DNA of 64,000 nucleotides from CAYRXM01 sp964449465 (GTDB taxonomy: Bacteria > Chloroflexota > Anaerolineae > JAFGEY01): positions 87,167-151,166 of the forward strand of contig CAYVBK010000007.1 in assembly GCA_964449465.1 (NCBI GenBank), read 5' to 3'. Position numbers and translations under genes: made by a program. A model generated the notes under the pieces. The model was not told the origin of the DNA, ran no database searches, and worked only from the letters and a program-made list of their open reading frames with translations. This document shows positions 19,296-27,402 of this stretch, piece by piece (position 1 is the first letter of the stretch; every line of letters begins with the position of its first letter).

Positions 19296-19324
19296 ATTAT
19301 ATGCTATTTTGGGTGGCTCGTCAA
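19296..19324 (-). promoter_or_regulatory. Consensus sigma70-type promoter of the surface-protein operon
   Basis: Minus-strand reading gives TTGACG, a 17-base spacer and TATAAT, about 40 bases upstream of the giant surface gene start. It is one of the strongest promoters in the window. Confidence 0.78.
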
Positions 19325-19399
19325 TACAAAATTTTATGTTGATTTGTGACTATGCAATGGGGCATTGATCAAGGGTTTGCCTGGCGTGCCAATTTGCCA

Positions 19400-20014
19400 T
19401 CACTCTTTGCGCTGCAAAAGGACAATCTGTGTGTCTTGGGTCAGGTTGCCGTGTCCGACTTTGAATGTCTCGACCGGCGCGGCCGGCTCGATCCCCAACG
19501 CTTTGCCAAAACGTGCCAGCAACCGGGCATCTGGCTCTGGGCCATCATAGCTTGTGGGGATGACAACTTGCGGTTCGAGCAGACCGACCACCTCGGCTGC
19601 CTGATCGGGATTCCAGGTGGGGCTGTCGCTGATGGGAACGAATAAAATCTGGACGCCGTCCAATGCCTCGACCTGATTCTGCGAAAGCACATTGGGCAGC
19701 CGGCCCAGATGGCATACGGTCATACCGCCCCAATCGTACAGGAACACGACATTGCGCAGCTGGTCGCTCCAGGCGGCCACGCCGGTGATAAAAACGCCAC
19801 CCACTTCATATTCGCCAGGCGAGTTGAGGATGGGCGGCGAGCCACGCAGCCCTTTGGCAACCAGAATACCCGAATGGTCATGGCTGATGGTGGCCACGTC
19901 GGCGCGAAGGCGCGGCAGGCTGAAATTGGGGTCATTGCTGAGCGGATCGGCGATCAGGGTGATGCCGGCTTCGCGGATGCGCATGCAGGCATAGCCGTAC
20001 CAGTTAATTTCCAC
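19400..20014 (-). CDS. Metallo-beta-lactamase-fold protein (degenerate metal motif)
   Basis: The 204-residue protein begins with GTG 20014 (VEINWYGYACMRIREAG), the usual opening of YtkL-type MBL-fold hydrolases, with GAGGAG upstream. It continues with ITLIADPL and VATISHDHSG, where HxHxDH would be expected. Only the first two His of that motif are kept, and the following Asp-His pair is replaced by Ser-Gly. ILNSPGEYEVGGVFITGV and VCHLGRLPNVLS are typical later blocks. The start overlaps the end of the histidine kinase by 11 bases, so translation is probably coupled. Catalytic activity is doubtful; the fold assignment is good. Confidence 0.8.
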   Translation of the reverse strand: MEINWYGYACMRIREAGITLIADPLSNDPNFSLPRLRADVATISHDHSGILVAKGLRGSPPILNSPGEYEVGGVFITGVAAWSDQLRNVVFLYDWGGMTVCHLGRLPNVLSQNQVEALDGVQILFVPISDSPTWNPDQAAEVVGLLEPQVVIPTSYDGPEPDARLLARFGKALGIEPAAPVETFKVGHGNLTQDTQIVLLQRKE

Positions 20015-22412
20015 GTTGTTTGGTCTCCTCGATGCTGAGCGGCCAGGCCGCTCCAAAAAGGCTGCCGCGTCCCGGCTCGCTTTCAACCCACACACGCCCC
20101 TCGTGCCGCTCGACAATGCTGCGCACGATGGCCAGCCCCAGCCCCGACCCTTCCATATCGCGGGTTTGCTCGCTGCGGACGCGGAAAAAACGGTCAAAGA
20201 CATGGGGCAAATCTTGGGGGGCGATGCCGATGCCCGAATCTTGAACACGCAGTACCGCCTCATGCCCTTCGCAGGCCAGGCTGACCGAAATGTGACCGCC
20301 CGGCAGGGTGTATTTGATGGCGTTGCTGGTCAGGTTCTCGATCACCCGACTCAGCCAGATGGGGCTGCCTCTGATCCAGACCGGTTCATCGGGCAGGTGA
20401 ACGTGCAGAGTATGGCGGTGTTGTTCGACTTGAATTTGCAGGCCGCTCAGTGTGTTGTGGATGATCTGGCGCAGGTTGCAGTGTTCCATTTCAATGTCTA
20501 TGCCCGTCTCGATGTAACCCAGATCGAGCAGCTTTTTGGTCAGGTCAATCAGGCGTGTCACCTCTTGCTGCGCGCTGACGAGAAATTCATGCTGTTGGTC
20601 GGTGAGCGGGCCGATTTGCGTGATCACTTCGAGCAGCCCCAGCACCGTGCTGAGGGGCGAGCGAATATCGTGCGAAACCGTAGCCACAAATTCAGATTTG
20701 AGTTCGGACAGCCTTTTGAATTCGGTAATGTCTTGCATGACGGCCACAAAGCCAATGCCGGGGATGGGTGTGACCGTCGCATGGAACACTTTGCCGATTT
20801 GCGGCGCAATTTCGGCGTGCTGCACCTGCCCGGTGGCCTGGGCCTGCTGGAATAGACCGCGCAAAAGTGGCTCTTCAATCACGTGGGGCAGCAGCATGCC
20901 AGTGCCGACGGCCTGACGGGCGCCCAAAGCCTGGCGGGCGGCATAGTTCATCAGTAGCACCACTCCATCCATGTCCGACACGATCACCGGCTGATCGGTG
21001 CGGCGAATGACTGCCTCCAACTTGCGACGTTCGGCTTCGACTTGATTGTACAGGCGAGCATTTTCCAGGGCGATGGCGGCAAAAGAGGTCAGAATGGTTA
21101 GGGTGTCAAACTGTCGCTGTGTAAAGGGGCTGGCATGATCGCGGCGGTCCAGGTAAATGGCGCCCATCGTGCCAGATGCGCCGCGGATGGGAATACACAT
21201 CACGGCACGTATTTCGCGCACATTGTCGGGCTGTGCGGTGAGGTTCTCCACAACGGTCTGGATTGGGCTGCCCGAATCAATCACCTGCCGCACAATTTGC
21301 CGCCCCAGGCGAAAGGCGTCTCCGTCCAGCGCAGACAGGTCCAGGGCATGCATGGCACGCGGGGTAAACATGCCGGTGTTTTCATCCAGCATGCTGATGT
21401 ACACCCGTTCGGCGCCGGCAATGCGGATGGTTTCGCGGATGATGGTTTGCAAGATGGATTCGACGCGCAGGGTCGAGCTAAAAGCCGCACTGAGGCTGTG
21501 GACGGCCTCGCTATTCAGTTCGCGCTCAATCTGGGCGTGCAGACGGGCATTTTCGATGGCCAGGGCAGCATAACCGGCCAGGATGGACAGCACATAGACA
21601 TGGCTTTTGGCAAAATCACTTTCTGGCGTCAGGCGGGTGACGCGCAGTACACCCATTGTGCGCCCCTGCGCTTTGAGCGGCACCTGGAGCAGGGCCGGCA
21701 CCGGCGATTGGGCCGCCGCCGCATCCTGGCCGCACAGCACCATCGGTTCGCCAGAAGTCAAAACTCGCTGTGCCAGAGTGTCGCGCACTACCTGATTGGC
21801 CGCCTGCGCCCGGCCGTAGCCTTTGCCCAACACGGCGCGGATGCGCAGTTCGCCGGTTGTGGCATCTTGAAGGATCAGGCTGCTGTTATCTGCATCGGTC
21901 ACGTAAATGGCTGCTTCAACCAGACGGTTCAGCACTTGCTGATAATCCAGCGGCGATGTGACGGCCTGGGCGATGCCGTATAGTCTCTGCTGTTGTTGAA
22001 TCAACGACTGGAGCTGCTCTTGCAGGCCTTGCGCTTCGCGGCGCAGGCGGCTCTCGACCAGGAGACGGTCCAACGCATCGGCCAGGCGTTCTGTGGCCGG
22101 CGGGCCGGACAAAAACTCGCGCACACCCCATTGAAATGCCTCCCAGATGATCGGGGCGTGATCATCTGTCACCAGGCCGATCACCGGAACCCGCCGCCCG
22201 TGCGCCCGCAGCAGCTTGATCACATCCAACGCCCCGGCCATATCCAGGTTGAGAATGATCGCCATCGGCAGGGCCACACTCAGCCGGTCACAACCTTGCT
22301 GGCTGTTTGATACAACTTGGGACCGATATCCACCGGGCGACAATATCTGGCTGACAATCTGACCGGATACATCGGGTCGCTCATCAATGACCATAACCAG
22401 TTCGTCGGCCAC
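20004..22412 (-). CDS. Multi-sensor histidine kinase (receiver, two GAF, PAS)
   Basis: The domain order over 802 residues is: a receiver-like domain (1-120, acceptor-like Asp in IILNLDMAG), a coiled linker, GAF (about 150-290), GAF (about 305-455), PAS (about 465-565), HisKA with the phospho-His in SHDIRSPLSTVLG, and a HATPase with the N, G1 (VQDSGIGIAPQD), F and G2 (GSGLGLAIV) boxes. In the receiver the conserved Lys near the end appears replaced (FLSGPP), so it may be a pseudo-receiver. There is no transmembrane helix, so it is a cytoplasmic sensor. The start is GTG 22412 with GGGAGG six bases upstream. A dedicated response regulator is not adjacent. Confidence 0.9.
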   Translation of the reverse strand: MADELVMVIDERPDVSGQIVSQILSPGGYRSQVVSNSQQGCDRLSVALPMAIILNLDMAGALDVIKLLRAHGRRVPVIGLVTDDHAPIIWEAFQWGVREFLSGPPATERLADALDRLLVESRLRREAQGLQEQLQSLIQQQQRLYGIAQAVTSPLDYQQVLNRLVEAAIYVTDADNSSLILQDATTGELRIRAVLGKGYGRAQAANQVVRDTLAQRVLTSGEPMVLCGQDAAAAQSPVPALLQVPLKAQGRTMGVLRVTRLTPESDFAKSHVYVLSILAGYAALAIENARLHAQIERELNSEAVHSLSAAFSSTLRVESILQTIIRETIRIAGAERVYISMLDENTGMFTPRAMHALDLSALDGDAFRLGRQIVRQVIDSGSPIQTVVENLTAQPDNVREIRAVMCIPIRGASGTMGAIYLDRRDHASPFTQRQFDTLTILTSFAAIALENARLYNQVEAERRKLEAVIRRTDQPVIVSDMDGVVLLMNYAARQALGARQAVGTGMLLPHVIEEPLLRGLFQQAQATGQVQHAEIAPQIGKVFHATVTPIPGIGFVAVMQDITEFKRLSELKSEFVATVSHDIRSPLSTVLGLLEVITQIGPLTDQQHEFLVSAQQEVTRLIDLTKKLLDLGYIETGIDIEMEHCNLRQIIHNTLSGLQIQVEQHRHTLHVHLPDEPVWIRGSPIWLSRVIENLTSNAIKYTLPGGHISVSLACEGHEAVLRVQDSGIGIAPQDLPHVFDRFFRVRSEQTRDMEGSGLGLAIVRSIVERHEGRVWVESEPGRGSLFGAAWPLSIEETKQRGN

Positions 22413-22643
22413 ATTGACCTCCCTGCAAACCCTGCTCCCCCCGATGCATGTGGCATGTTCGGCGGCAGTTTACACTGTGGGTGGCGCCTGATGTCGCCTG
22501 TTCTGTGAAATGCTTATTTTTAACCAGGTTTTCGAGGCGACAAATCTATTGTTCACATCATATCATAAACGACACAAAGCGTCAACAACAGGTTGAATAA
22601 AGAATGAAGAATGGCAGACGGATGACCTGCCATGAACGACAAA

Positions 22644-22672
22644 ACGCGCCCATCAGCTTGTGATGGGCGCGT
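22644..22672 (-). terminator. Intrinsic terminator of the secreted TPT-linker gene
   Basis: A 12-base perfect stem (ACGCGCCCATCA with TGATGGGCGCGT) and a 5-base loop are followed by TTTT on the minus strand, 24 bases past the stop of the gene at 22696. Confidence 0.85.
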
Positions 22673-22695
22673 GGGCCAGGTGATGTGTTGGGAGC

Positions 22696-23859
22696 TCAGC
22701 GGCGGGCCAGCCAGTTGCCCAGAAACACACCGACTGCAACGGCTACAAAGATGCACAAAACAACTGCGGCCAGCCCCAACCATTGCGGCATGGCCTGGGT
22801 GGATGGGGGCGCTTCGGGCGTGACATAGACAATGATCACTACCGGCGTGGCTGTGGCGGTTGGAAGCTGCGCCACGACGATTGGTGTGGCGGTGTGAGTC
22901 GGTTCTGGCGTATGCGTGGCCGTCGGCTCTGGCGTTAGCGTAGGCGCCGTGGCTGTGTGAGTCGCCGTTGGCTCTGGCGTGCTGGTGGGCGGTTCGGGTG
23001 TGCTGGTAGGCGGCTCGACCGTGCTGGTCGCTGTCGGCATCGAGGTAGCCGTTGGGACAGCTACTTTGGTCGCGGTGGCCTGGCGGGTTGCTGTCGGCGG
23101 CGCGGGGGTGGACGTGGGTGGTTGAAGCAGGGTCAGGCTGGCGTCATCCCAAAACGAGGTGTTGTAGTGAGTGGGGAATTTGCACTGCCCGCGCGTATAG
23201 ACGGTGATCCACTCGCCCTGTGCCTGTGCGGTGACGGACATAGGTGTCCAAAAATCATTGTATTCGCCATCCTTGTCTTTGCCCCAGGCAGCAATGTCCC
23301 ACAGCGGATCGCTCCATTGAATGGTGCCGGACAGCGGTGCGCCAAAGTGAGCGGGCGTTGCCCCGGTAGGGTCAATGCCCACCTGCACAAAGTAATTGCC
23401 GCCGCCTTTGGTCAGGTCCGACACATAGCGGCCATTGACAAACAGCACATTTTCGCCGGTTTGAATTTGTACCCAGATGGTAAACATCACCCGGCTGTTG
23501 GCCGGCACCTGCACCCGTTGATAAAAACCGGCGGTGTGCGTGCCACCGTTGGTGAAAAACTGCTGCGCATGGTTGCCGCTATGCACATGGTTGGCCAGGT
23601 CAGGATTGCTGCCTGTCTCCAGGGTGATCAGTTTGTATTCCACTTCACGGTTGAACGTGCTATCGCCCAAAATGGACCAGGGATACCAGTCTGTAGCCAG
23701 CCACGAGGAGACGCTGGTGCCTTCGCCCTGCGTATGTCTGGGCGCGCCCTCAAAGCCGGCGTTTTTCAATGGAACAGCAGTTTGAGCCAAAGCAGTTGAC
23801 AGATTGAGCAGCAGACCGATCAACATGGCTGCTGTAATCAAACGGGTTTTCTGACGCAC
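22696..23859 (-). CDS. Secreted beta-sandwich protein with Thr-Pro stalk and membrane anchor
   Basis: The 387-residue protein starts at GTG 23859, supported by AGGAGG nine bases upstream; the in-frame ATG 23889 lacks a site and lies inside the preceding gene. The signal peptide runs to about STALAQ. Residues about 28-255 form a carbohydrate-binding-like beta-sandwich (LKNAGFEG opening, HTAGFYQRVQVPANS, WDDASLTLL closing), similar in layout to CBM-type modules. A 90-residue linker of TPEPT and TATPT units follows, then a single C-terminal helix ending NWLARR. It is therefore an envelope-anchored binding protein; the ligand is unknown. An intrinsic terminator follows. Confidence 0.82.
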   Translation of the reverse strand: MRQKTRLITAAMLIGLLLNLSTALAQTAVPLKNAGFEGAPRHTQGEGTSVSSWLATDWYPWSILGDSTFNREVEYKLITLETGSNPDLANHVHSGNHAQQFFTNGGTHTAGFYQRVQVPANSRVMFTIWVQIQTGENVLFVNGRYVSDLTKGGGNYFVQVGIDPTGATPAHFGAPLSGTIQWSDPLWDIAAWGKDKDGEYNDFWTPMSVTAQAQGEWITVYTRGQCKFPTHYNTSFWDDASLTLLQPPTSTPAPPTATRQATATKVAVPTATSMPTATSTVEPPTSTPEPPTSTPEPTATHTATAPTLTPEPTATHTPEPTHTATPIVVAQLPTATATPVVIIVYVTPEAPPSTQAMPQWLGLAAVVLCIFVAVAVGVFLGNWLARR

Positions 23860-23875
23860 TGAATTAATCCTCCTA

Positions 23876-24433
23876 CTATTTATTGACAATGATCCATACT
23901 GTTGAACGCTGCTTTTCGATATGTACCGATTCGCCGTTTTGCGAAAACAGAGCGGCCATATTGGGCGCGCTCCAGAACCGGCTGCGCATCAAGGCCAGCC
24001 GCTCGCCCCAGGCGATCAATTTGACAGGCAGGCGAGCAATGTCAGGCTCCTGGATCACCAGCCGGCCGCCCGGCCGGAGCACGCGCCACAGTTCACCGGC
24101 GGCCTGCTGCTGGTCGCGCAGATGATGAAAGGCGTCTACCATAATGATGCGATCAAAAGTATGGTCGGCGCAAGGAATTTGCTCCACCTCGCCCTGTATG
24201 CTGCAAATGCCTTTTTGCCGATTCTGGCGCAGCATATTGGGTGACGAGTCCAGCACACAAACCTGCGTCACCCGGCCCGAAAAATGTTGTGCCATACGTC
24301 CGGTGCCGCCGCCGGCATCGAGCAACCAATGATGCGGCTGTGCGGCTGTGCGCCGGACTAATGCTTCTGCTCCGTGTTGCCCAAAGATCGGGTCGTAAAA
24401 ACGGGCAATCAGGTCAAAGTGATTCAAAAGCAT
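23876..24433 (-). CDS. Class I SAM-dependent methyltransferase
   Basis: The 185-residue protein has LLDAGGGTGRMAQHFSG (motif I), VLDSSPNMLRQNRQ, FDRIIMVDAFHHL (motif II) and LRPGGRLVIQEPD (motif III), the UbiE/type-11 methyltransferase pattern. The substrate is unknown. It starts five bases after the DUF6951-like gene ends and has only a weak ribosome site (GATGAAAAC), so it is probably translated by coupling. Confidence 0.85.
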   Translation of the reverse strand: MLLNHFDLIARFYDPIFGQHGAEALVRRTAAQPHHWLLDAGGGTGRMAQHFSGRVTQVCVLDSSPNMLRQNRQKGICSIQGEVEQIPCADHTFDRIIMVDAFHHLRDQQQAAGELWRVLRPGGRLVIQEPDIARLPVKLIAWGERLALMRSRFWSAPNMAALFSQNGESVHIEKQRSTVWIIVNK

Positions 24434-24437
24434 GTTT

Positions 24438-24788
24438 TCATCTTGTGTCTATGCGAGTTGATTCGATGCGCGTCAACTCGATTTGAGATGAGGCGGGTAG
24501 GGCCAGGTTGGCTGCCGACTCGATGGTCTTCAAGATGCCCAATGGCACCAGGCATGTGGTATGCAGCCGATAACCGGCAGCCAGGCGAACCGGCGTCGTT
24601 TCGACCAGAGAATGTACCAGGATTTCTTGTATGGCATCCATCTCGGCCCAAGATGGGTCGGCGGCCATAGCCTGCGCCTGTGGACATTCGCTTTCGATGT
24701 GAACGCACACCATGGCCCCATCCGGCGAGTCGGCCTGTATCACAGACATCAACCCGCATACTCCTCCGCACAGTTTGGCCTGGATCAT
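24438..24788 (-). CDS. DUF6951-like small cysteine protein
   Basis: The 116-residue protein opens MIQAKLCGGVCGLMSVIQAD and carries HIESECPQAQAMA, the pattern of a small family (DUF6951-type) of unknown function with a CGxxCG motif and a later Cys. The conserved cysteines suggest metal or cluster binding; this is inference. ATG 24788 has ACGAGG upstream. A longer in-frame reading from 24863 would begin inside the neighbouring repeat element and is rejected. It probably forms a two-gene unit with the methyltransferase. Confidence 0.72.
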   Translation of the reverse strand: MIQAKLCGGVCGLMSVIQADSPDGAMVCVHIESECPQAQAMAADPSWAEMDAIQEILVHSLVETTPVRLAAGYRLHTTCLVPLGILKTIESAANLALPASSQIELTRIESTRIDTR

Positions 24789-24816
24789 GTTGAACCTCGT
24801 TAGCCGACCTGATAGA

Positions 24817-24940
24817 CCGCTGAACAAGTCTGTTTTTACCACAAAGGACACCGAGAACACCAAGGTTTACGATACTTTTGAGTCGCTAGAAATGCTTGGT
24901 GTCTTGGTGGTGAGCGGGTTTTTCAGCACGCTCCTAGTCG
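24817..24940. repeat. MITE-like palindromic element, copy 1
   Basis: An element of about 124 bases whose plus strand contains TTTTTACCACAAAGGACACC and ends GGTTTTTCAGCACGCTCC. It matches the reverse complement of copy 2 at 30082-30213 over nearly its full length. Ends approximating CTGAA...TTCAG form short terminal inverted repeats, and internal ACCACAAAGGACAC / GTCTTGGTGGT arms can fold. The homology reaches into the nfnL stop codon at 24934. Confidence 0.85.
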
Positions 24941-26376
24941 CCTTGCAGATAGCGATGAATGTCGGCGGCGGCGCGCTTGCCGGCGCCCATCGCGCTGATG
25001 ACGGTGGCGGCGCCGGTGACAATGTCTCCGCCGGCCCACACACGGTCTTTGGTGGCTCGCCCGGTGGTCTCGTCGGCGACGACGGTGCCGTGCCGGGTGC
25101 GCTCCAACCCACCGGCGTTGTAAAAGACCAGGGGGTTGGGCTCGGTGCCGAGGGCCATAATCACTGTGTCCACCGGCATGTCAAATTCAGAGCCAGCCAG
25201 CGGCACCGGGCGGCGGCGGCCGCTAGCGTCGGGTTCGCCCAACGTCATGCGGATGCAGCGCATGCCCGTGACCAGTCCCTTGTCATTGTCCAAGATTTCG
25301 ATGGGGTTAGTTAAAAAGTCAAAGATGATGCCTTCTTGTTCGGCATGATGCACTTCTTCTTCGCGCGCCGGCACCTCTTCACGCGAACGACGATACACGA
25401 TATGCACTTGGGGGGGGGCTTCGCCTCTGGCGGCAGCCTGGATGGCCCCCAGACGCAGGGCGCACCGTGCCGAGTCCATAGCTACATTGCCTGCGCCGAT
25501 CACGGCTACCTGGCGGCCCACACGCACCGGGGTGTCATATTCGGGGAACAGGTAGCTCTTCATCAGGTTGATGCGGGTGAGAAATTCGTTGGCCGAATAG
25601 ACGCCGATATAGTTGGTGCCGGGCACGCGCAAAAAGGTGGGCAGGCCTGCGCCGGTGCCCAAAAAGACGGCGTCAAAGCCTTTCTCGGTCAGCAGTTCGT
25701 CAATGGTGTACAGTTTGCCGACCACCGAATCCAGGTGGATTTCAACACCCAGACTTTGCACATAGTTCACTTCGGCCTGGACGATGGCTTTGGGCAGACG
25801 AAATTCGGGGATGCCATAGATCAAGACGCCGCCGGTGGCATGCAGAGACTCGAAAATCTCGACGCGATACCCCAGCCGGGCCAGGTCGGCGGCGCAGGTG
25901 AGGCCGGCCGGCCCCGCGCCGATGACGGCCACACTTTTGCCCAACGGCGCCGGTCGTTCTGGCGTGGTGACGCCCTGCGTCAGCTCCCAGTCGGCCACAT
26001 ATCGCTCCAGCCGGCCAATGGCGACCGGCTTGAATTTTTTGCCCAGCGTGCAAACCTGTTCGCACTGAGTTTCCTGAGGGCAAACCCGCCCGCACACGGC
26101 CGGCAGGTTGTTTTTGCTTTTCAACACTCGCGCCGCCTCGCGCATGTTGCCGCTGCGCAGGGCCATAATAAACTGCGGGATCGGCACTTCGACCGGACAC
26201 CCGGCAACGCAAGGCTCGTTTTTGCACTGTAAACAGCGTTCGGCTTCCAAAACAGCCATCTCTGAGGTAAGCCCCAAAGCCACTTCGTTGAAATTGGCCC
26301 GTCGCTCCAACGCTTCTTGTTCGGGCATGGGCTGTCGCGGAATGGCCATCCGCTCTTTGGGCGTTAGATTTGCCAT
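24934..26376 (-). CDS. nfnB: NADPH-dependent glutamate synthase-like / NfnB large subunit
   Basis: The 480-residue protein has two N-terminal Cys clusters for [4Fe-4S] centres (CLQCKNEPCVAGC and CGRVCPQETQCEQVC). An FAD site (VIGAGPAGLTCAADLARLGY) and an NAD(P) site (VIGAGNVAMDSARCALRLGA) follow. It pairs with the downstream-strand partner 13 bases upstream, the arrangement of NfnAB/SudAB. These are electron-bifurcating NADH-dependent ferredoxin:NADP oxidoreductases, often misnamed GltA. ATG 26376 has AGAGGAGA. An alternative is a sulfide dehydrogenase-type enzyme; sequence alone does not separate them. Its stop codon lies in the MITE-like element. Confidence 0.88.
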   Translation of the reverse strand: MANLTPKERMAIPRQPMPEQEALERRANFNEVALGLTSEMAVLEAERCLQCKNEPCVAGCPVEVPIPQFIMALRSGNMREAARVLKSKNNLPAVCGRVCPQETQCEQVCTLGKKFKPVAIGRLERYVADWELTQGVTTPERPAPLGKSVAVIGAGPAGLTCAADLARLGYRVEIFESLHATGGVLIYGIPEFRLPKAIVQAEVNYVQSLGVEIHLDSVVGKLYTIDELLTEKGFDAVFLGTGAGLPTFLRVPGTNYIGVYSANEFLTRINLMKSYLFPEYDTPVRVGRQVAVIGAGNVAMDSARCALRLGAIQAAARGEAPPQVHIVYRRSREEVPAREEEVHHAEQEGIIFDFLTNPIEILDNDKGLVTGMRCIRMTLGEPDASGRRRPVPLAGSEFDMPVDTVIMALGTEPNPLVFYNAGGLERTRHGTVVADETTGRATKDRVWAGGDIVTGAATVISAMGAGKRAAADIHRYLQGD

Positions 26377-26389
26377 AAGTGATCTCCTC

Positions 26390-27223
26390 TTATCCACATT
26401 GGTGGTGTTGCGTCCACTGCTCTTTGGCCTGCTTTTCCTCATCAAGATAGATGCGCTGCCGCGACAGCAGCAGGTTCCAATCTACCTGATGCCCGTCAAA
26501 TTCGGGGCCATCCACGCAGACAAATTTGGTTTGCCCGCCTACCTGCACGCGACAGGCACCGCACATGCCGGTACCGTCTACCATGATCGAGTTCAGGCTG
26601 ACGATGGTGTGCGTGCCAAACGGTTGGGTGGTGGCGGCGCAGAACTTCATCATGATCGCCGGGCCGATGGCCCAGACGTGTGCCACCGGGCGCGACTCGA
26701 TGATTTCTTTGAGCGGCACGGTCACCAGGGCCATACGCGCATACGAGCCGTCATCGGTGCAGACGATCAACTCATCGCACACCTGGCGCATCTTGTCTTC
26801 CCAAAAGAGCAGGTTTTGGGTGCGCGCCCCGATGATGCCGATCACGGTATTGCCGGCTTCTTTGAGGGCGCGGGCGATGGGATAGATGGGGGCGATGCCC
26901 ACACCGCCGCCCACACACACCACTGTGCCGTCGTTGGCAATCTCGCTGGGGTGACCCAATGGGCCGACAAAATTGGCTACGCTGTCACCTGCGTTCATTT
27001 CGCCGAGTTTCATCGTAGATTTGCCTACTTGTTGAAAGATGATCGTCACGGTTCCTTGAACGCGGTCAAAATCGGCGATGGTTAGGGGGATGCGTTCGCC
27101 CTGTTCGTCTATGCGCACGATCACAAACTGACCGGGTAGTGCCTTGCGGGCGATTTCGGGGGCCTCGATCACCATGAGCGTGTTGACATCACTCAAAACT
27201 TGTTTTTCCAATATCTTGTACAC
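26390..27223 (-). CDS. nfnA: NfnA/SudB ferredoxin-NADP reductase subunit
   Basis: The 277-residue protein has a ferredoxin reductase-type FAD domain (GQFVIVRIDEQGERIPLTI), an NAD-binding domain (VVCVGGGVGIAPIYPIARAL) and a C-terminal [2Fe-2S] cluster region (GTGMCGACRV with FVCVDGPEFDGH). It is the small subunit of the bifurcating transhydrogenase, regenerating NADPH from NADH and reduced ferredoxin. GTG 27223 is chosen with GGAGG upstream. A textbook promoter lies at 27308-27336. Confidence 0.88.
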   Translation of the reverse strand: MYKILEKQVLSDVNTLMVIEAPEIARKALPGQFVIVRIDEQGERIPLTIADFDRVQGTVTIIFQQVGKSTMKLGEMNAGDSVANFVGPLGHPSEIANDGTVVCVGGGVGIAPIYPIARALKEAGNTVIGIIGARTQNLLFWEDKMRQVCDELIVCTDDGSYARMALVTVPLKEIIESRPVAHVWAIGPAIMMKFCAATTQPFGTHTIVSLNSIMVDGTGMCGACRVQVGGQTKFVCVDGPEFDGHQVDWNLLLSRQRIYLDEEKQAKEQWTQHHQCG

Positions 27224-27307
27224 GACTGGATTTTCCTCCCACTGCAAAATGGCGATACAACAACATTGCGGGTGTCAGCCGATGGCTGTGCCCGCAAAAC
27301 GCAGAAT

Positions 27308-27336
27308 ATTATATAACTGAATGGACGCACTGTCAA
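27308..27336 (-). promoter_or_regulatory. Perfect-consensus promoter of the nfn operon
   Basis: Minus strand reads TTGACA, a 17-base spacer and TATAAT, with both hexamers perfect, about 85 bases ahead of nfnA. The expected transcript start is near 27301. Confidence 0.85.
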
Positions 27337-27350
27337 AAGGTTGCCAGCTC

Positions 27351-27402
27351 AGTAGAACCGCCGGCTCTACTGAACCGCCGGCTCTACTGAACCGCCGGCT
27401 CT
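27351..27402. repeat. Three-copy 17-base tandem repeat overlapping nagA 3' end
   Basis: GAACCGCCGGCTCTACT occurs at 27355-27371 and 27372-27388 and, without its last bases, at 27389-27402. Each junction makes an AGTAGA...TCTACT inverted repeat around CCGCCGG. The third copy encodes the last residues and stop of the deacetylase gene. Confidence 0.85.

Noticed and set aside
27351..27402. CRISPR array
   Set aside because: The 17-base units are adjacent without spacers, and no cas genes are present.
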